A program made the position numbers and the translations under genes. From positions 6,014,001 to 6,078,000 of the forward strand of contig NW_027488370.1 in the NCBI RefSeq assembly GCF_051014445.1: DNA of 64,000 nucleotides, in the 5' to 3' direction. The notes under the pieces were generated by a model, which worked only from the letters and a program-made list of their open reading frames with translations, was not told where the DNA came from and made no database searches. The DNA comes from Colletes latitarsis. Its lineage: Eukaryota > Arthropoda > Insecta > Hymenoptera > Colletidae. Shown here piece after piece: positions 32,389 through 46,671 of the stretch. The first letter of the stretch is position 1. The number at the start of each line of letters is the position of its first letter.

Positions 32389-33928
32389 AGTCGACTAAAC
32401 CTGGTTTCGATCAATATTTTAGAGGATAACTCATGTTAGGTCTAGGTTAGGCCTGGGATTTTCCCTCATCAGACTTACACTTTCGCATTCTTCACATACT
32501 TGTTGAACGGATCCTGGGTTTTTTCTGGTTTGGATCACGTAGTATTGTGGGACCACACTGAAGCAGTCATGTAAACCTGGATTCGATCAATATTTTAGAG
32601 AATAATTCATGTTAGGTCGAGGTTAGGTCTGGGATTTGCTCTCATCAGGCTCATTCTTTCGCATATTTCTCATACATGTTGAACAGATACTGGGTTTTTT
32701 CTGGTTTGGATCACGTAGTAATGTGGGACCACACTGAAACAATCAATTAAACCTGATCTTGATAAATATTTTAGAGGACAACGCATGTTAGCTCTGGGTT
32801 AGGTCTAGGATTTGCTCTCATCAGGCTCTTACTTTCGCATATTTCTCATACTTCATGGCTAGATCCTGGGCTATTTCTGGATTGGATCACGTAGTAATGT
32901 GGTACCACACTGAAACAGTCAATTAAACCTGGTTTTGATCAATATTTTAGAGAATAATTCATGTTAGGCCTAGATTAGGTCAGGGATTTGCTCTCATCAG
33001 GCTCATTCTTTCGCATATTTCTCATACTTGATGGCTAGATCCTGGGCTTTTTCTGGATTGCATCACGTAGTAGTGAAGTACAACACTGAAACAGTCAATT
33101 AAACGTGGTTTCCATCAATATTTTAGAGGACAACGCATGTTAGGTCTAGGTTAGGCCTGGGATTTGCCCTCATCAGGCTCATACTGTCGCAGTTTTAACA
33201 TACTTGTTGAACGGATACTGGGTTTTTTCTGGTTTGGTTCACGTAGTAATGTGGTACCACACTGAAACATTCAATTAAACCTGGTCTTGATAAATATTTT
33301 AGAGGATAACGCATGTTAGGTTTGGGTTAGGTCTGGGATTTGACCTCATCAGACTCATACTTTCGCATTCTACACATACTTGTTGAACGGATCCTGGGTT
33401 TTTTCTGTTTTGGATCACGTAGTAATGTGGGACCACACTGAAACAGTCAACTAAACCTGGTTTCGATCAATATTTTAGAGGATAACGCATGTTAGGTCTA
33501 GGTTAGGTCTGGGATTTTCCCTCATCAGACTTATACTTTCGCATTCTTCACATACTTGTTGAACGGATCCTGGGTTTTTTCTGGTTTGGATCACGTAGTA
33601 TTGTGGGACCACACTGAAGCAGTCATGTAAACCTGGATTCGATCAATATTTTAGAGAACAATTCATGTTAGGTCGAGGTTAGGTCTGGGATATGCTCTCA
33701 TCAGGCTCATTCTTTCGCATATTTCTCATACATGTTGAACAGATACTGGGTTTTTTCTGGTTTGGATCACGTAGTAATGTGGTACCACACTGAAACAGTC
33801 GATTAAACCAGGTTTCGATCAATATTTTTGAGGATAACGCATGTTAGGTCTAGGTTAGGCCTGGGATTTTCACTCATCAGACTCATACTTGCGCATTCTT
33901 CACATACTTGTTGAACGGATCCTGGGTT
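32389..33928. repeat. Satellite family B between the two 5-kb blocks
   Basis: About nine units. A subset carries gtagtattgtgggacc, gcagtcatgtaaacc and aggtcgaggttagg at two places (about 32550 and 33600), an internal duplication about 1056 bp (6 monomers) apart. No gene is seen. Confidence 0.85.
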
Positions 33929-36785
33929 TTTTCTGGTTTGGATCACGTAGTAATGTGGGACCACACTGAAACAGTCAATTCATCCTGGTTTCGATCAATA
34001 TTTTAGAGAATAATTCATGTTAGGTCTAGGTTAGGTCTGGGATTTGCTCTCATCAGGCACATTCTTTCGAATATTTCTCAAACTTGATGGCTAGATCCTG
34101 GGCTTTATCTGGATTGCATCACGTAGTAATGTGGTACCACACTGAAACTTTCAATTAAACCAGGTCTTGATAAATATTTTAGAGGCTAAGGCATGTTAGG
34201 TCTGGGTTAGGTCTAGGATTTGCCCTCATCAGGCTCATACTTTCGCATATTTCTCATACTTCATGGCTAGATCCTGGGCTTTTTCTGGATTGCGTCACGT
34301 AGTAAAGTGGTACCACACTGAAACATGCAATGAAACCTGGTTTCGATCAATATTTTAGAGGTTAACGCATGTTAGGTCTAGGTTAGGCCTGGGATTTTCA
34401 CTCATCAGACTCATACTTTCGCATTCTTCACATACTTGTTGAACGGATCCTGGGTTTTTTCTGGTTTGGATCACGTAGTAATGTGGACCACACTGAAACA
34501 GTCAATTCAACCTGGTTTCGATCAATATTTTAGAGGATAACGCAAGTTAAGTCTGGGATTGGTCTGGGATTTGACCTCATCAGACTCATACTTTCGCACA
34601 CTTCACATACTCGTTGAACAGATCCCGGGTTATTTTCTGGTTTGGATCACATAGTAATGTGGTACCACACTGAAACAGTCGATTAAACCTGGTTTCGATC
34701 AATATTTTAGAGGATAACGCATGTTAAGTCTGGGATTGGTCTGGGAATTGACCTCATCAGACTCATACTTTCGCACACTTCACATACTCGTTGAACAGAT
34801 CCCGGGTTATTTTCTGGTTTGGATCACATAGTAATGTGGTACCACACTGAAACAGTCGATTAAACCAGGTTTCGATCAAAATTTTTGAGGATATCGCATG
34901 TTAGGTCTAGGTTAGGCCTGGGATTTTCACTCATCAGACTCATACTTTCGCATTCTTCACATACTTGTTGAACGGATCCTGGGTTTTTTCTGGTTTGGAT
35001 CACGTAGTAATGTGGACCACACTGAAACAGTCAATTCAACCTGGTTTCGATCAATATTTTAGAGGATAAAGCAAGTTAAGTCTGGGATTGGTCTGGGATT
35101 TGACCTCATCAGACTCATACTTTCGCACACTTCACATACTCGTTGAACAGATCCCGGGTTATTTTCTGGTTTGGATCACATAGTAATGTGGTACCACACT
35201 GAAACAGTCGATTAAACCAGGTTTCGATCAATATTTTTGAGGATAACGCATGTAAGGTCTAGGTTAGGTCTGGGATTTGCTCTCATCAGGCTCATTCTTT
35301 CGCATATTTCTCATACTTCATGGCTAGATCCTGGGCTTTTTCTGGATTGCATCACGTAGTAAAGTGGTACCACACTGAAACATTCAATGAAACCTGGTTT
35401 CGATCAATATTTTAGGGGATAACGCATGTTAGGTCTAGGCTAGGCCTGGGATTTTCACCCTTCCGACTCATACTTTCGCATTCTTCACATACTTGTTGAA
35501 CGGATCCTGGGTTTTTTCTGGTTTGGATCACGTAGTAATGTGGTGCCACACTGAAACATTCAATTAAACCTGGTCTTGATAAATATTTTAGAGGATAACG
35601 CATGTTAGGTTTGGGTTAGGTCTAGGATTTGCCTTCATCAGGCTCATACTTTCGCATATTTCTCACACTTCATGGCTAGATCCTGGGCTGTTTCTGGACT
35701 GTACCACGTAGTAATGTGGTACCACGCTGAAACAGTCGATTAAACCAGGTTTCGATCAATATTTTTGAGGATAACGCATGTAAGGTCTAGGTTAGGTCTG
35801 GGATTTGCTCTCATCAGGCTCATTCTTTCGCATATTTCTCATACTTGATGGCTAGATCCTGGGCTTTTTCTGGATTGCATCACGTAGTAATGTAGTACCA
35901 CCCTGAAACAGTCAATGAAACCTGGGATCCATCAATATTTTAGAGGACAACGCAAGTTAGGTCTAGGTAAGGCCTGAGATTTTCACTGATCAGACTCATA
36001 CTTTCGCATTCTTCACATACTTGTTGAACGGATCCTGGGTTTTTTCTGGTTTTGACCACGTAGTAATGAGGTACCACAATGAAACATTCAATTAAACCTG
36101 GTCTTGATATCAATTTTACAGAATAACGCATGTTAGGTCTGGGTTAGGTCTAGGATTTGCCCTCATCATGCTCATACTTTCGCATATTTCTCATACTTCA
36201 TGGCTAGATCCTGGGCTATTTCTGGATTGGATCACGTAGTAATGTGGTACCACACTGAAACAGTCAATTAAACCTGGTTTTGATCAATATTTTAGAGAAT
36301 AATTCATGTTAGGTCTAGATTAGGTCAGGGATTTGCTCTCATCAGGCTCATTCTTTCGCATATTTCTCATACTTGATGGCTAGATCCTGGGCTTTTTCTG
36401 GATTGCATCACGTAGTAATGAAGTACAACACTGAAACAGTCAATTAAACCTGGTTTCCATCAATATTTTAGAGGACAACGCATGTTAGGTTTGGGTTAGG
36501 TCTAGGATTTGCCCTCATCAGGCTCATACTTTCGCATATTTCTCATACTTCATGGCTAGATCCTGGGCTGTTTCTGGACAGTATCACGTAGTAATGTGGT
36601 ACCACGCTGAAACGGTCGATTAAACCTGGTTTCGATCAATATTTTAGAGGATAACGCAAGTTAAGTCTGGGATAGGTCTGGGATTTGACCTCATCAGACT
36701 CATACTTTCGCATTCTTCACATACTTGTTGAACGGATCCTGGGTTTTTTCTGGTTTGGATCACGTAGTAATGTGGGACCACACTG

Positions 36786-37840
36786 AAACTTTCAACTAAA
36801 CCAGGTCTTGATAAATATTTTAGAGGCTAACGCATGTTAGGTCTGGGTTAGGTCTAGGATTTGCCCTCATCAGGCTCATACTTTCGCATATTTCTCATAC
36901 TTCATGGCTAGATCCTGGGCTTTTTCTGGATTGCATCACGTAGTAAAGTGGTACCACACTGAAACATTCAATGAAACCTGGTTTCGATCAATATTTTAGG
37001 GGATAACGCATGTTAGGTCTAGGTTAGGCCTGGGATTTTCACTCCTCCGACTCATACTTTCGCATTCTTCACATACTTGTTGAACGGATCCTGGGTTTTT
37101 TCTGGTTTGGATCACGTAGTAATGTGGGACCACACTGAAACATTCAATGAAACCTGGTCTGGATAAATATTTTAGAGGATAACGCATCTTAGGTCTGGGT
37201 TAGGTCTAAGATTTGCCCTCATCAGGCTCACAGTTTAGCGTTTTTCACATACTTGTTGAACAGATCCTGGGTTTTTTCTGGTTTGGATCACGAAGTAGTG
37301 TGGTACCATACTGAAACAGTCCATTAAACCTGGTTTCGCTCAATATTATAGAGGATAACGCATGTAAGGTCTAGGTTAGGTCTGGGATTTGCTCTCATCA
37401 GGCTCATTCTTTCGCATATTTCTCACACTTGATGGCTAGATCCTGGGTTTTATCTGGTTTGGATCACGTAGTAATGTGGTACCACACTGAAACTTTCAAC
37501 TAAACCAGGTCTTGATAAATATTTTAGAGGCTAACGCATGTTAGGTCTGGGTTAGGTCTAGGATTTGCCCTCATCAGGCTCATACTTTCGCATATTTCTC
37601 ATACTTCATGGCTAGATCCTGGGCTTTTTCTGGATTGCATCACGTAGTAAAGTGGTACCACACTGAAACATTCAATGAAACCTGGTTTCGATCAATATTT
37701 TAGGGGATAACGCATGTTAGGTCTAGGTTAGGCCTGGGATTTTCACTCCTCCGACTCATACTTTCGCATTCTTCACATACTTGTTGAACGGATCCTGGGT
37801 TTTTTCTGGTTTGGATCACGTAGTAATGTGGGACCACACT
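36786..37840. repeat. Two-monomer unit used twice inside the copy 2 block
   Basis: The pair beginning aaactttcaactaaaccagg at 36786 recurs at about 37491, ending in gggaccacactgaaacattc both times. Copy 1 has this pair only once (about 30451-30800). The extra pair was therefore gained, or lost from copy 1, after the block duplicated. Confidence 0.75.
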
Positions 37841-37865
37841 GAAACATTCAATGAAACCTGGTCTG

Positions 37866-38217
37866 GATAAATATTTTAGAGGATCACGCATCTTAGGTCT
37901 GGGTTAGGTCTAAGATTTGCCCTCATCAGGCTCACAGCTTAGCGTTTTTCACATACTGGTTGAACAGATCCTGGGTTTTTTCTGGTTTGGATCACGAAGT
38001 AGTGTGGTACCACACTGAAACAGTCCATTAAACCTGGTCTGGATAAATATTTTAGAGGGTAACGCATCTTAGGTCTGGGTTAGGTCTAAGATTAGCCCTC
38101 ATCAGGCTCACAGTTTAGCGTTTTTCACATACTAGTTGAACAGATCCTGGGTTTTTTCTGGTTTGGATCACGAAGTAGTGTGGTACCACACTGAAACAGT
38201 CCATTAAACCTGGTCTC
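37866..38217. repeat. Tandem pair of one monomer type, single in the other block copy
   Basis: Two consecutive units carry ctggataaatattttagagg, gcatcttaggtctggg and a tcacagcttagcg or tcacagtttagcg word. Copy 1 (about 30826-31001) has only one such unit at this place. Confidence 0.75.
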
Positions 38218-39605
38218 GCTCAATATTTTAGAGGATAACGCATGTTAGGTCTAGGTTAGCTCTGGGATTTGCTCTCATCAGGCTCATTCTTTCGCATATT
38301 TCTCATACTTGATGGCTAGATCCTGGGCTTTTTCTGGATTGCATCACGTAGTAATGTAGTGCCACACTGAAACAGTCAATGAAACCTGGTTTCCATCAAT
38401 ATTTTAGAGGCCAACGCAAGTTAGGTCTAGGTAAGGCCTGAGATTTTCACTGATCAGACTCATACTTTCGCATTCATCACATACTTGTTGAACGGATCCT
38501 GGGTTTTTTCTGGTTTTGATCACGTAGTAATAAGGTACCACAATGATACATTCAATTAAACCTGGTCTTGATATCAATTTTACAGAATAACGCACGTTAG
38601 GTCTGGGTTAGGTCTAGGATTTGCCCTCATCAGGCTCATACTTTCGCATATTTCTCATACTTCATGGCTAGATCCTGGGCTATTTCTGGATTGGATCACG
38701 TAGTAATGTGGTACCACACTGAAACAGTCAATTAAACCTGGTTTTGATCAATATTTTAGAGAATAATTCATGTTAGGCCTAGATTAGGTCAGGGATTTGC
38801 TCTCATCAGGCTCATTCTTTCGCATATTTCTCACACTTGATGGCTAGATCCTGGGCTTTTTCTGAATTGCATCACGTAGTAATGAAGTACAACACTGGAA
38901 CATTCAATTAAACCTGGTTTCGATCAATATTTTAGAGGACAACGCATGTTAGGTCTCGGTTAGGCCTGGGATTTGCCCTCATCAGGCTCATACTGTCGCA
39001 GTTTTAACATACGTGTTGAACGGATACTGGGTTTTTTCTGGTTTGGTTCACGTAGTAATGTGGTGCCACACTGAAACATTCAATTAAACCTGGTCTTGAT
39101 AAATATTTTAGAGGATAACGCATGTTAGGTTTGGGTTAGGTCTAGGATTTGCCTTCATCAGGCTCATACTTTCGCATATTTCTCACACTTCATGGCTAGA
39201 TCCTGGGCTGTTTCTGGACTGTACCACGTAGTAATCTGGTACCACGCTGAAACAGTCGATTAAACCTGGTTTCGATCAATATTTTAGAGGATAACGCAAG
39301 TTAAGTCTGGGATAGGTCTGGGATTTGACCTCATCTGACTCATACTTTCGCATTCTTCACATACTTGTTGAACGGATCCTGGGTTTTTTCTGTTTTGGAT
39401 CACGTAGTATTGTGGGACCACACTGAAGCAGTCAAGTAAACCTGGTTTCGATCAATATTTTAGAGAATAATTCATGTTAGGTCTAGGTTAGGTCTGGGAT
39501 TTGCTCTCATCAGGCTCATTCTTTCGCATATTTCTCATACATCTTGAACAGATACAGGGTTTTTTCTGGTTTGGATCACGTAGTAATGTGGGACCACACT
39601 GAAAC

Positions 39606-42600
39606 ATTCAATGAAATCTGGTCTGGATAAATATTTTAGAGGATAACGCTTCTTAGGTCTGGGTTAGGTCTAAGATTTGCCCTCGTCAGGCTCACAGTTT
39701 AGCGTTTTTCACATACTTCTAAAACAGATCCCGGGCTTTCTCTGGTTTGGATCACGAAGTTGTGTGGTACCACACTGAAACAGTCCATTAAACCTGGTTT
39801 CGCTCAATATTTTAGAGGATAACGCATGTTAGGTCTAAGTTAGGATTGGGATTTGCTCTCATCAGGCTCTTTCTTTCGCATATTTCTCATACATGTTGAA
39901 CAGATCCTGGGTTTTTTCTGGTTTGCATCACGTAGTAATGTGGGACCACACTGAAACAATCAATTAAACCTGGTTTCGATCAATATTTTAGAGGATACCG
40001 CAAGTTAGGTCTGGGATAGGTTTGGGATTTGACCTCATCAGACTCATACTTTCGCACACTTCACATACTCCTTGAACAGATCCTGGGTTACTTTCTGGTT
40101 TGGATCACATAGTAATGTGGTACCACACTGAAACAGTCGATTAAACCAGGTTTCGATCTATATTTTAGAGGATAACGCATGTTAGGTCTAGGTTAGGCCT
40201 GGGATTTGCCCTCATCAGCATCATACTGTCGCAGTTTTAACATACTTGTTGAACGGATCCTGGGTTTTTTCTGGTTTGGTTCACGTAGTAATGTGGTACC
40301 ACACTGAAACAGTCAATTGAACCTGGTTTTGATCAATATTTTAGAGAATAATTCATGTTAGGTCTAGGATAGGTCTGGGATTTGCTCTCATCAGGCTCAT
40401 TCTTTCGCATATTTCTCATACATGTTGACAGATCCTGGGTTTTTTCGGGTTTGGATCACGTAGTAATGAAGTACAACACTGAAACAGTCAATTAAACCTG
40501 GTTTCGATCAATATTTTAGAGGATACCGCAAGTTAGGTCTGGGATAGGTTTGGGATTTGACCTCATCAGACTCATACTTTCGCACACTTCACATACTCCT
40601 TGAACAGATCCTGGGTTATTTTCTGGTTTGGATCACATAGTAATGTGGTACCACACTGAAACAGTCGATTAAACCAGGTGTCGATCCATATTTTAGAGGA
40701 TAACGCATGTTAGGTCTAGGTTAGGCCTGGGATTTTCACCCATCAGACTCATACTTTCGCATTCTTCACATACTTGTTGAACGGATCCTGGGTTTTTACG
40801 GGTTTGGATCACGTAGTAATGTGGTACCACACTGAAACAGTCGATTAAACCTGGTTTCGATCAATATTTTAGAGGATAACGCAAGTTAGGTCTGGGATAG
40901 TTCTGGGATTTGCCCTCATCAGGCTCATACTTTCGCATATTTCTCATACTTCATGGCTAGATCCTGGGCTGTTTCTGGATTGTATCACGTAGTAATGTGG
41001 TACCACGCTGAAACAGTCGATTAAACCTGGTTTCGATCAATATTTTAGAGGATAACGCAAGTTAAGTCTGGGATAGGTCTGGGATTTGACCTCATCAGAC
41101 TCATACTTTCGCATATTTCTCATACTTCATGGCTAGATCCTGGGCTATTTCTGGATTGGATCACGTAGTAATGTGGTACCACAGTGAAACAGTCAATTAA
41201 ACCTGGTTTTGATCAATATTTTAGAGAATAATTCATGTTAGGTCTAGGTTAGGTCAGGGATTTGCTCTCATCAGGCTCATTCTTTCGCATATTTCTCATA
41301 CTTGATGGCTAGATCCTGGGCTTTTTCTGGATTGCATCACGTAGTAATGAAGTACAACACTGAAACAGTCAACTAAACCTGGTTTCGATCAATATTTTAG
41401 AGAATAATTCATGTTAGGTCTAGGTTAGGTCTGGGATTTGCTCTCATCAGGCTCATTCTTTCGCATATTTCTCATACTTGATGGCTAGATCCTGGGCTTT
41501 TTCTGGATTGCATCACGTAGTGAAGTGGTACCACACTGAAACAGTCAATGAAACCTGGTTTCCATCACTATTTTAGAGGACAACGCATGTTAGGTCTAGG
41601 TTAGGCCTGGGATTTGCCCTCATCAGGGTCATACTGTCGCAGTTTTAGCATACTTGTTGAACGGATCCTGGGTTTTTTCTGGTTTGGTTCACGTAGTAAT
41701 GTGGTACCACACTGAAACATTCAATTAAACCTGGTCTTGATAAATATTTTAGAGGATAACGCATGTTAGGTTTGGGTTGGGTCTAGGATTTGCCCTCATC
41801 AGGCTCATACTTTCGCATATTTCTCATACTCCATGGCTAGATCCTGGGCTATTTCTGGATTGGATCACGTAGTAATGTGGTACTACACTGAAACAGTCAA
41901 TTAAACCTGGTTTTGATCAATATTTTAGAGAATAATTCATGTTAGGTCTAGGTTAGGTCAGGGATTTGCTCCCATCAGGCTCATTCTTTCGCATATTTCT
42001 CATACTTGATGGCTAGATCCTGGGCTGTTTCTGGATTGTATCAGGTAGTAAAGTGGTACCACACTGAAACATTCAATGAAACCTGGTCTGGATAAATATT
42101 TTAGAGGATAACGCATCTTAGGTCTGGGTTAGGTCTAAGATTTGCCCTCATCAGGCTCACAGTTTAGCGTTTTTCACATACTTCTTGAACAGATCCTGGG
42201 CTTTCTCTGGTTTGGATCACGAAGTAGTGTGGTACCACACTGAAACAGTCCATTAAACCTGGTCTGGATAAATATTTTAGAGGATAACGCATCTTAGGTC
42301 TGGGTTAGGTCTAAGATTTGCCCTCATCAGGCTCACAGTTTAGCGTTTTTCACATACTTGTTGAACAGATCCTGGGTTTTTTCTGGTTTGGATCACGAAG
42401 TAGTGTGGTACCACACTGAAACAGTCCATTAAACCTGGTTTCGCTCAATATTTTAGAGGATAACGCATGTTAGGTCTAGGTTAGGTCCGGGATTTGCTCT
42501 CATCAGGCTCATTCTTTCGGATATTTCTCATACTTGATGGCTAGATCCTGGGCATTTTCTGGATTGCATCACGTAGTAATGTAGTACCACAATGAAACAG

Positions 42601-43196
42601 TCAATGAAACCTGGTTTCCATCAATATTTTAGAGGACAACGCAAGTTAGGTCTAGGTAAGGCCTGAGATTTTCACTGATCAGACTCATACTTTCGCATTC
42701 TTCACATACTTGTTGAACGGATCCTGGGTTTTTTCTGGTTTTAATCACGTAGTTATGTAGTACCACACTGAAACATTCAATTAAAACTGGTCTTGATAAA
42801 TATTATAGAGAATAACGCATGTTAGGTCTGGGTTAGGTCTAGGATTTGCCCTCATCAGGCTCATACTTTCGCATATTTCTCATACTTCATGGCTAGATCC
42901 TGGGCTATTTCTGGATTGGATCACGTAGCAATGTGGTACTACACTGAAACAGTCAATTAAACCTGGTTTTGATCAATATTTTAGAGAATAATTCATGTTA
43001 GGTCTAGGTTAGGTCAGGGATTTGCTCCCATCAGGCTCATTCTTTCGCATATTTCTCATACTTGATGGCTAGATCCTGGGCTTTTTCTGGATTGCATCAC
43101 GTAGTAATGAAGCACAACACTGAAACAGTCAATTAAACCTGGTTTCGATCAATATTTTAGAGAATAATTCATGTTAGGTCTAGGTTAGGTCTGGGA
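39606..43196. repeat. Satellite family B, mixed monomer types
   Basis: About 20 units. A unit type with ataccgcaagttagg and cacacttcacatactcc occurs twice (about 39985 and 40525). Near 40430 one unit has lost a base in gttgacagatcc. No gene is seen. Confidence 0.9.
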
Positions 43197-44746
43197 TTTG
43201 CTCTCATCAGGCTCATTCTTTCGCATATTTCTCATACTTGATGGCTAGATCCTGGGCTTTTTCTGGATTGCATCACGTAGTAATGAAGTACAACACTGAA
43301 ACAGTCAAGTAAACATGGTTTCCATCAATATTCTAGAGGACAACGCATGTTAGGTCTAGGTTAGGCCTGGGATTTGCCCTCATCAGAGTCATACTGTCGC
43401 AGTTTTAACATACTTGTTGAACGGATCCTGGGTTTTTTCTGGTTTGGTTCACGTAGTAATGTGGTACCACACTGAAACATTCAATTAAACCTTTTCTTGA
43501 TAAATATTTTAGAGGATAACGCATGTTAGGTTTGGGTTAGGTCAGGGATTTGCTCCCATCAGGCTCATTCTTTCGCATATTTCTCATACTTGATGGCTAG
43601 ATCCTGGGCTTTTTCAGGATTGCATCACGTAGTAATGTAGTACCACAATGAAACAGTCAATGAAACCTGGTTTCCATCAATATTTTAGAGGACAACGCAA
43701 GTTAGGTCTAGGTAAGGCCTGAGATTTTCACTGATCAGACCCATACTTTCGCATTCTTCACATACGTGTTGAACGGATCCTGGGTTTTTTCTGGTTTTGA
43801 TCACGTAGTAATGTGGTACCACACTGAAACATTCAATTAAACCTGGTCTTGATAAATATTTTAGAGAATAACGCATGTTTGGTCTAGGTTAGGTCAGGGA
43901 TTTGCTCCCATCAGGCTCATTCTTTCGCATATTTCTCATACTTGATGGCTAGATCCTGGGCTTTTTCTGGATTGCATCACGTAGTAATGTAGTACAACAC
44001 TGAAACAGTCAATTAAACAAGGTTTCGATCAATATTTTAGAGAGTAATTCATGTTAGGTCTAGGTTAGGTCTGGGATTTGCTCTCATCAGGTACACTCTT
44101 TCGCATATTTCTCATACTTGATGGCTAGATCCTGGGCTTTTTCTGGATTGCATCACGTAGTAATGAAGTACAACACAGAAACAGTCAATTAAACCTGGTT
44201 TCCATCAATATTCTAGAGGACAACCCATGTTAGGTCTAGGTTAGGCCTGGGATTTGCCCTCATCAGCATCATACTGTCGCAGTTTTAACATACTTGTTGA
44301 ACGGATCCTGGGTTTTTTCTGGTTTGGTTCACGTAGTAATGTGGTACCACACTGAAACATTCAATTAAACCTGGTCTTGGTAAATATTTTAGAGGATAAC
44401 GCATGTTAGGTTTGGGTTAGGTCTAGGATTTGCCCTCATCAGGCTCATACTTTCGCATATTTCTCATACTTCATGGCTAGATCCTGGGCTGTTTCTGGAT
44501 TGTATCACGTAGTAATGTGGCACCACGCTGAAACAGTCGATTACACCTGGTTTCGATCAATATTTTAGAGGATAACGCAAGTTGAGTCTGGGATAGGTCT
44601 GGGATTTGACCTCATCAGACTCATACTTTCGCGTTTTTCACATACTTGTTGAACAGATCCTGGGTTTTTACTGGCTTGGATCACGCAGTAATGTGGGACC
44701 ACACTGAAACAGTCAAGTAAACCTGGTTTCGATCAATATTTTAGAG
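43197..44746. repeat. Satellite block, copy 1 of a 1925-bp-period duplication
   Basis: Collinear with 45122-46671 at a constant offset of 1925 bp, which is 11 monomers less 11 bp. The missing 11 bp are explained by the short unit at about 44763 between the copies. Private words shared by the copies include catcagagtcatactgtcgc, ctttttcaggattgc, cacatacgtgttgaacgg and aaacaaggtttcg. Confidence 0.85.
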
Positions 44747-45121
44747 AATAATTCATGTTAGGTCTGGGATTTGCTCTCATCAGGCTCATTCTTTCGCATA
44801 TTTCTCATACATGTTGAACAGATCCTGGGTTTTTTCTGGTTTGGATCACGTAGTAATGTCGGACCACACTGAAACAATCAATTAAACCTGATCTTCATAA
44901 ATATTTTAGAGGATAACACATGTTAGGTCTGGGTTAGGTCTAGGATTTGCCTTCATCAGGCTCATACTTTCGCATACTTCTCATACTTCATGGCTAGATC
45001 CTGGGCTTTTTCTGGATTGCATGACGTAGTAAAGTGGTACCACACTGAAACATTCAATGAAACCTGGTTTCGATCAATATTTTAGGGGATAACGCATGTT
45101 AGGTCTAGGTTAGGTCAGGGA
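44747..45121. repeat. Satellite units between the two 1925-bp-period copies, one with an 11-bp deletion
   Basis: About two units. At about 44755-44770 the sequence reads catgttaggtctgggatttg, whereas neighbours have two ttaggtc words here. One copy of the 11-bp direct repeat has been lost. Confidence 0.85.
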
Positions 45122-46671
45122 TTTGCTCTCATCAGGCTCATTCTTTCGCATATTTCTCATACTTGATGGCTAGATCCTGGGCTTTTTCTGGATTGCATCA
45201 CGTAGTAATGAAGTGCAACACTGAAACAGTCAATTAAAACTGGTTTCCATCAATATTCTAGAGGACAACGCATGTTAGGTCTAGGTTAGGCCTGGGATTT
45301 GCCCTCATCAGAGTCATACTGTCGCAGTTTTAACATACTTGTTGAACGGATCCTGGGTTTTTTCTGGTTTGGTTCACGTAGTAATGTGGTACCACACTGA
45401 AACATTCAATTAAACCTTTTCTTGATAAATATTTTAGAGGATAACGCATGTTAGGTTTGGGTTAGGTCAGGGATTTGCTCCCATCAGGCTCATTCTTTCG
45501 CATATTTCTCATACTTGATGGCTAGATCCTGGGCTTTTTCAGGATTGCATCACGTAGTAATGTAGTACCACAATGAAACAGTCAATGAAACCTGGTTTCC
45601 ATCAATATTTTAGAGGACAACGCAAGTTAGGTCTAGGTAAGGCCTGAGATTTTCACTGATCAGACTCATACTTTCGCATTCTTCACATACGTGTTGAACG
45701 GATCCTGGGTTTTTTCTGGTTTTGATCACGTAGTAATGTGGTACCACACTGAAACATTCAATTAAACCTGGTCTTGATAAATATTTTAGAGAATAACGCA
45801 TGTTTGGTCTAGGTTAGGTCAGGGATTTGCTCCCATCAGGCTCATTCTTTCGCATATTTCTCATACTTGATGGCTAGATCCTGGGCTTTTTCTGGATTGC
45901 ATCACGTAGTAATGTAGTACAACACTGAAACAGTCAATTAAACAAGGTTTCGATCAATATTTTAGAGAATAATTCATGTTAGGTCTAGGTTAGGTCTGGG
46001 ATTTGCTCTCATCAGGTTCATTCTTTCGCATATTTCTCATACTTGATGGCTAGATCCTGGGCTTTTTCTGGATTGCATCACGTAGTAATGAAGTACAACA
46101 CTGAAACAGTCAATTAAACCTGGTTTCCATCAATATTCTAGAGGACAACCCATGTTAGGTCTAGGTTAGGCCTGGGATTTGCCCTCATCAGCATCATACT
46201 GTCGCAGTTTTAACATACTTGTTGAACGGATCCTGGGTTTTTTCTGGTTTGGTTCACGTAGTAATGTGGTACCACACTGAAACATTCAATTAAACCTGGT
46301 CTTGATAAATATTTTAGAGGATAACGCATGTTAGGTTTGGGTTAGGTCTAAGATTTGCCCTCATCAGGCTCATACTTTCGCATATTTCTCATACTTCATG
46401 ACTAGATCCTGGGCTGTTTCTGGATTGTATCACGTAGTAATGTGGCACCACGCTGAAACAGTCGATTAAACCTGGTTTCGATCAATATTTTAGAGGATAA
46501 CGCAAGTTAAGTCTGGGATAGGTCTGGGACTTGACCTCATCAGACTCATACTTTCGCGTTTTTCACATACTTGTTGAACAGATCCTGGGTTTTTACTGGT
46601 TTGGATCACGTAGTAATGTGGGACCACACTGAAACAGTCAAGTAAACCTGGTTTCGATCAATATTTTAGAG
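45122..46671. repeat. Satellite block, copy 2 of the 1925-bp-period duplication
   Basis: Collinear with 43197-44746 with scattered single-base differences. The right edge is where this copy changes to gaggaaaacgcaaattagg while copy 1 continues with gagaataattcatg. Confidence 0.85.

Larger units (their letters stand above)
33929..39605. repeat. Large satellite block, copy 2 of the 5-kb duplication, with three extra monomers
   Basis: Collinear with 27240-32388. The offset grows from 6689 to 7041 bp at about 36786 (two extra monomers) and to 7217 bp at about 37866-38217 (one more). Otherwise only scattered base differences are seen, for example catcatgctc at about 36165 against catcaggctc in copy 1. 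Confidence 0.88.
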
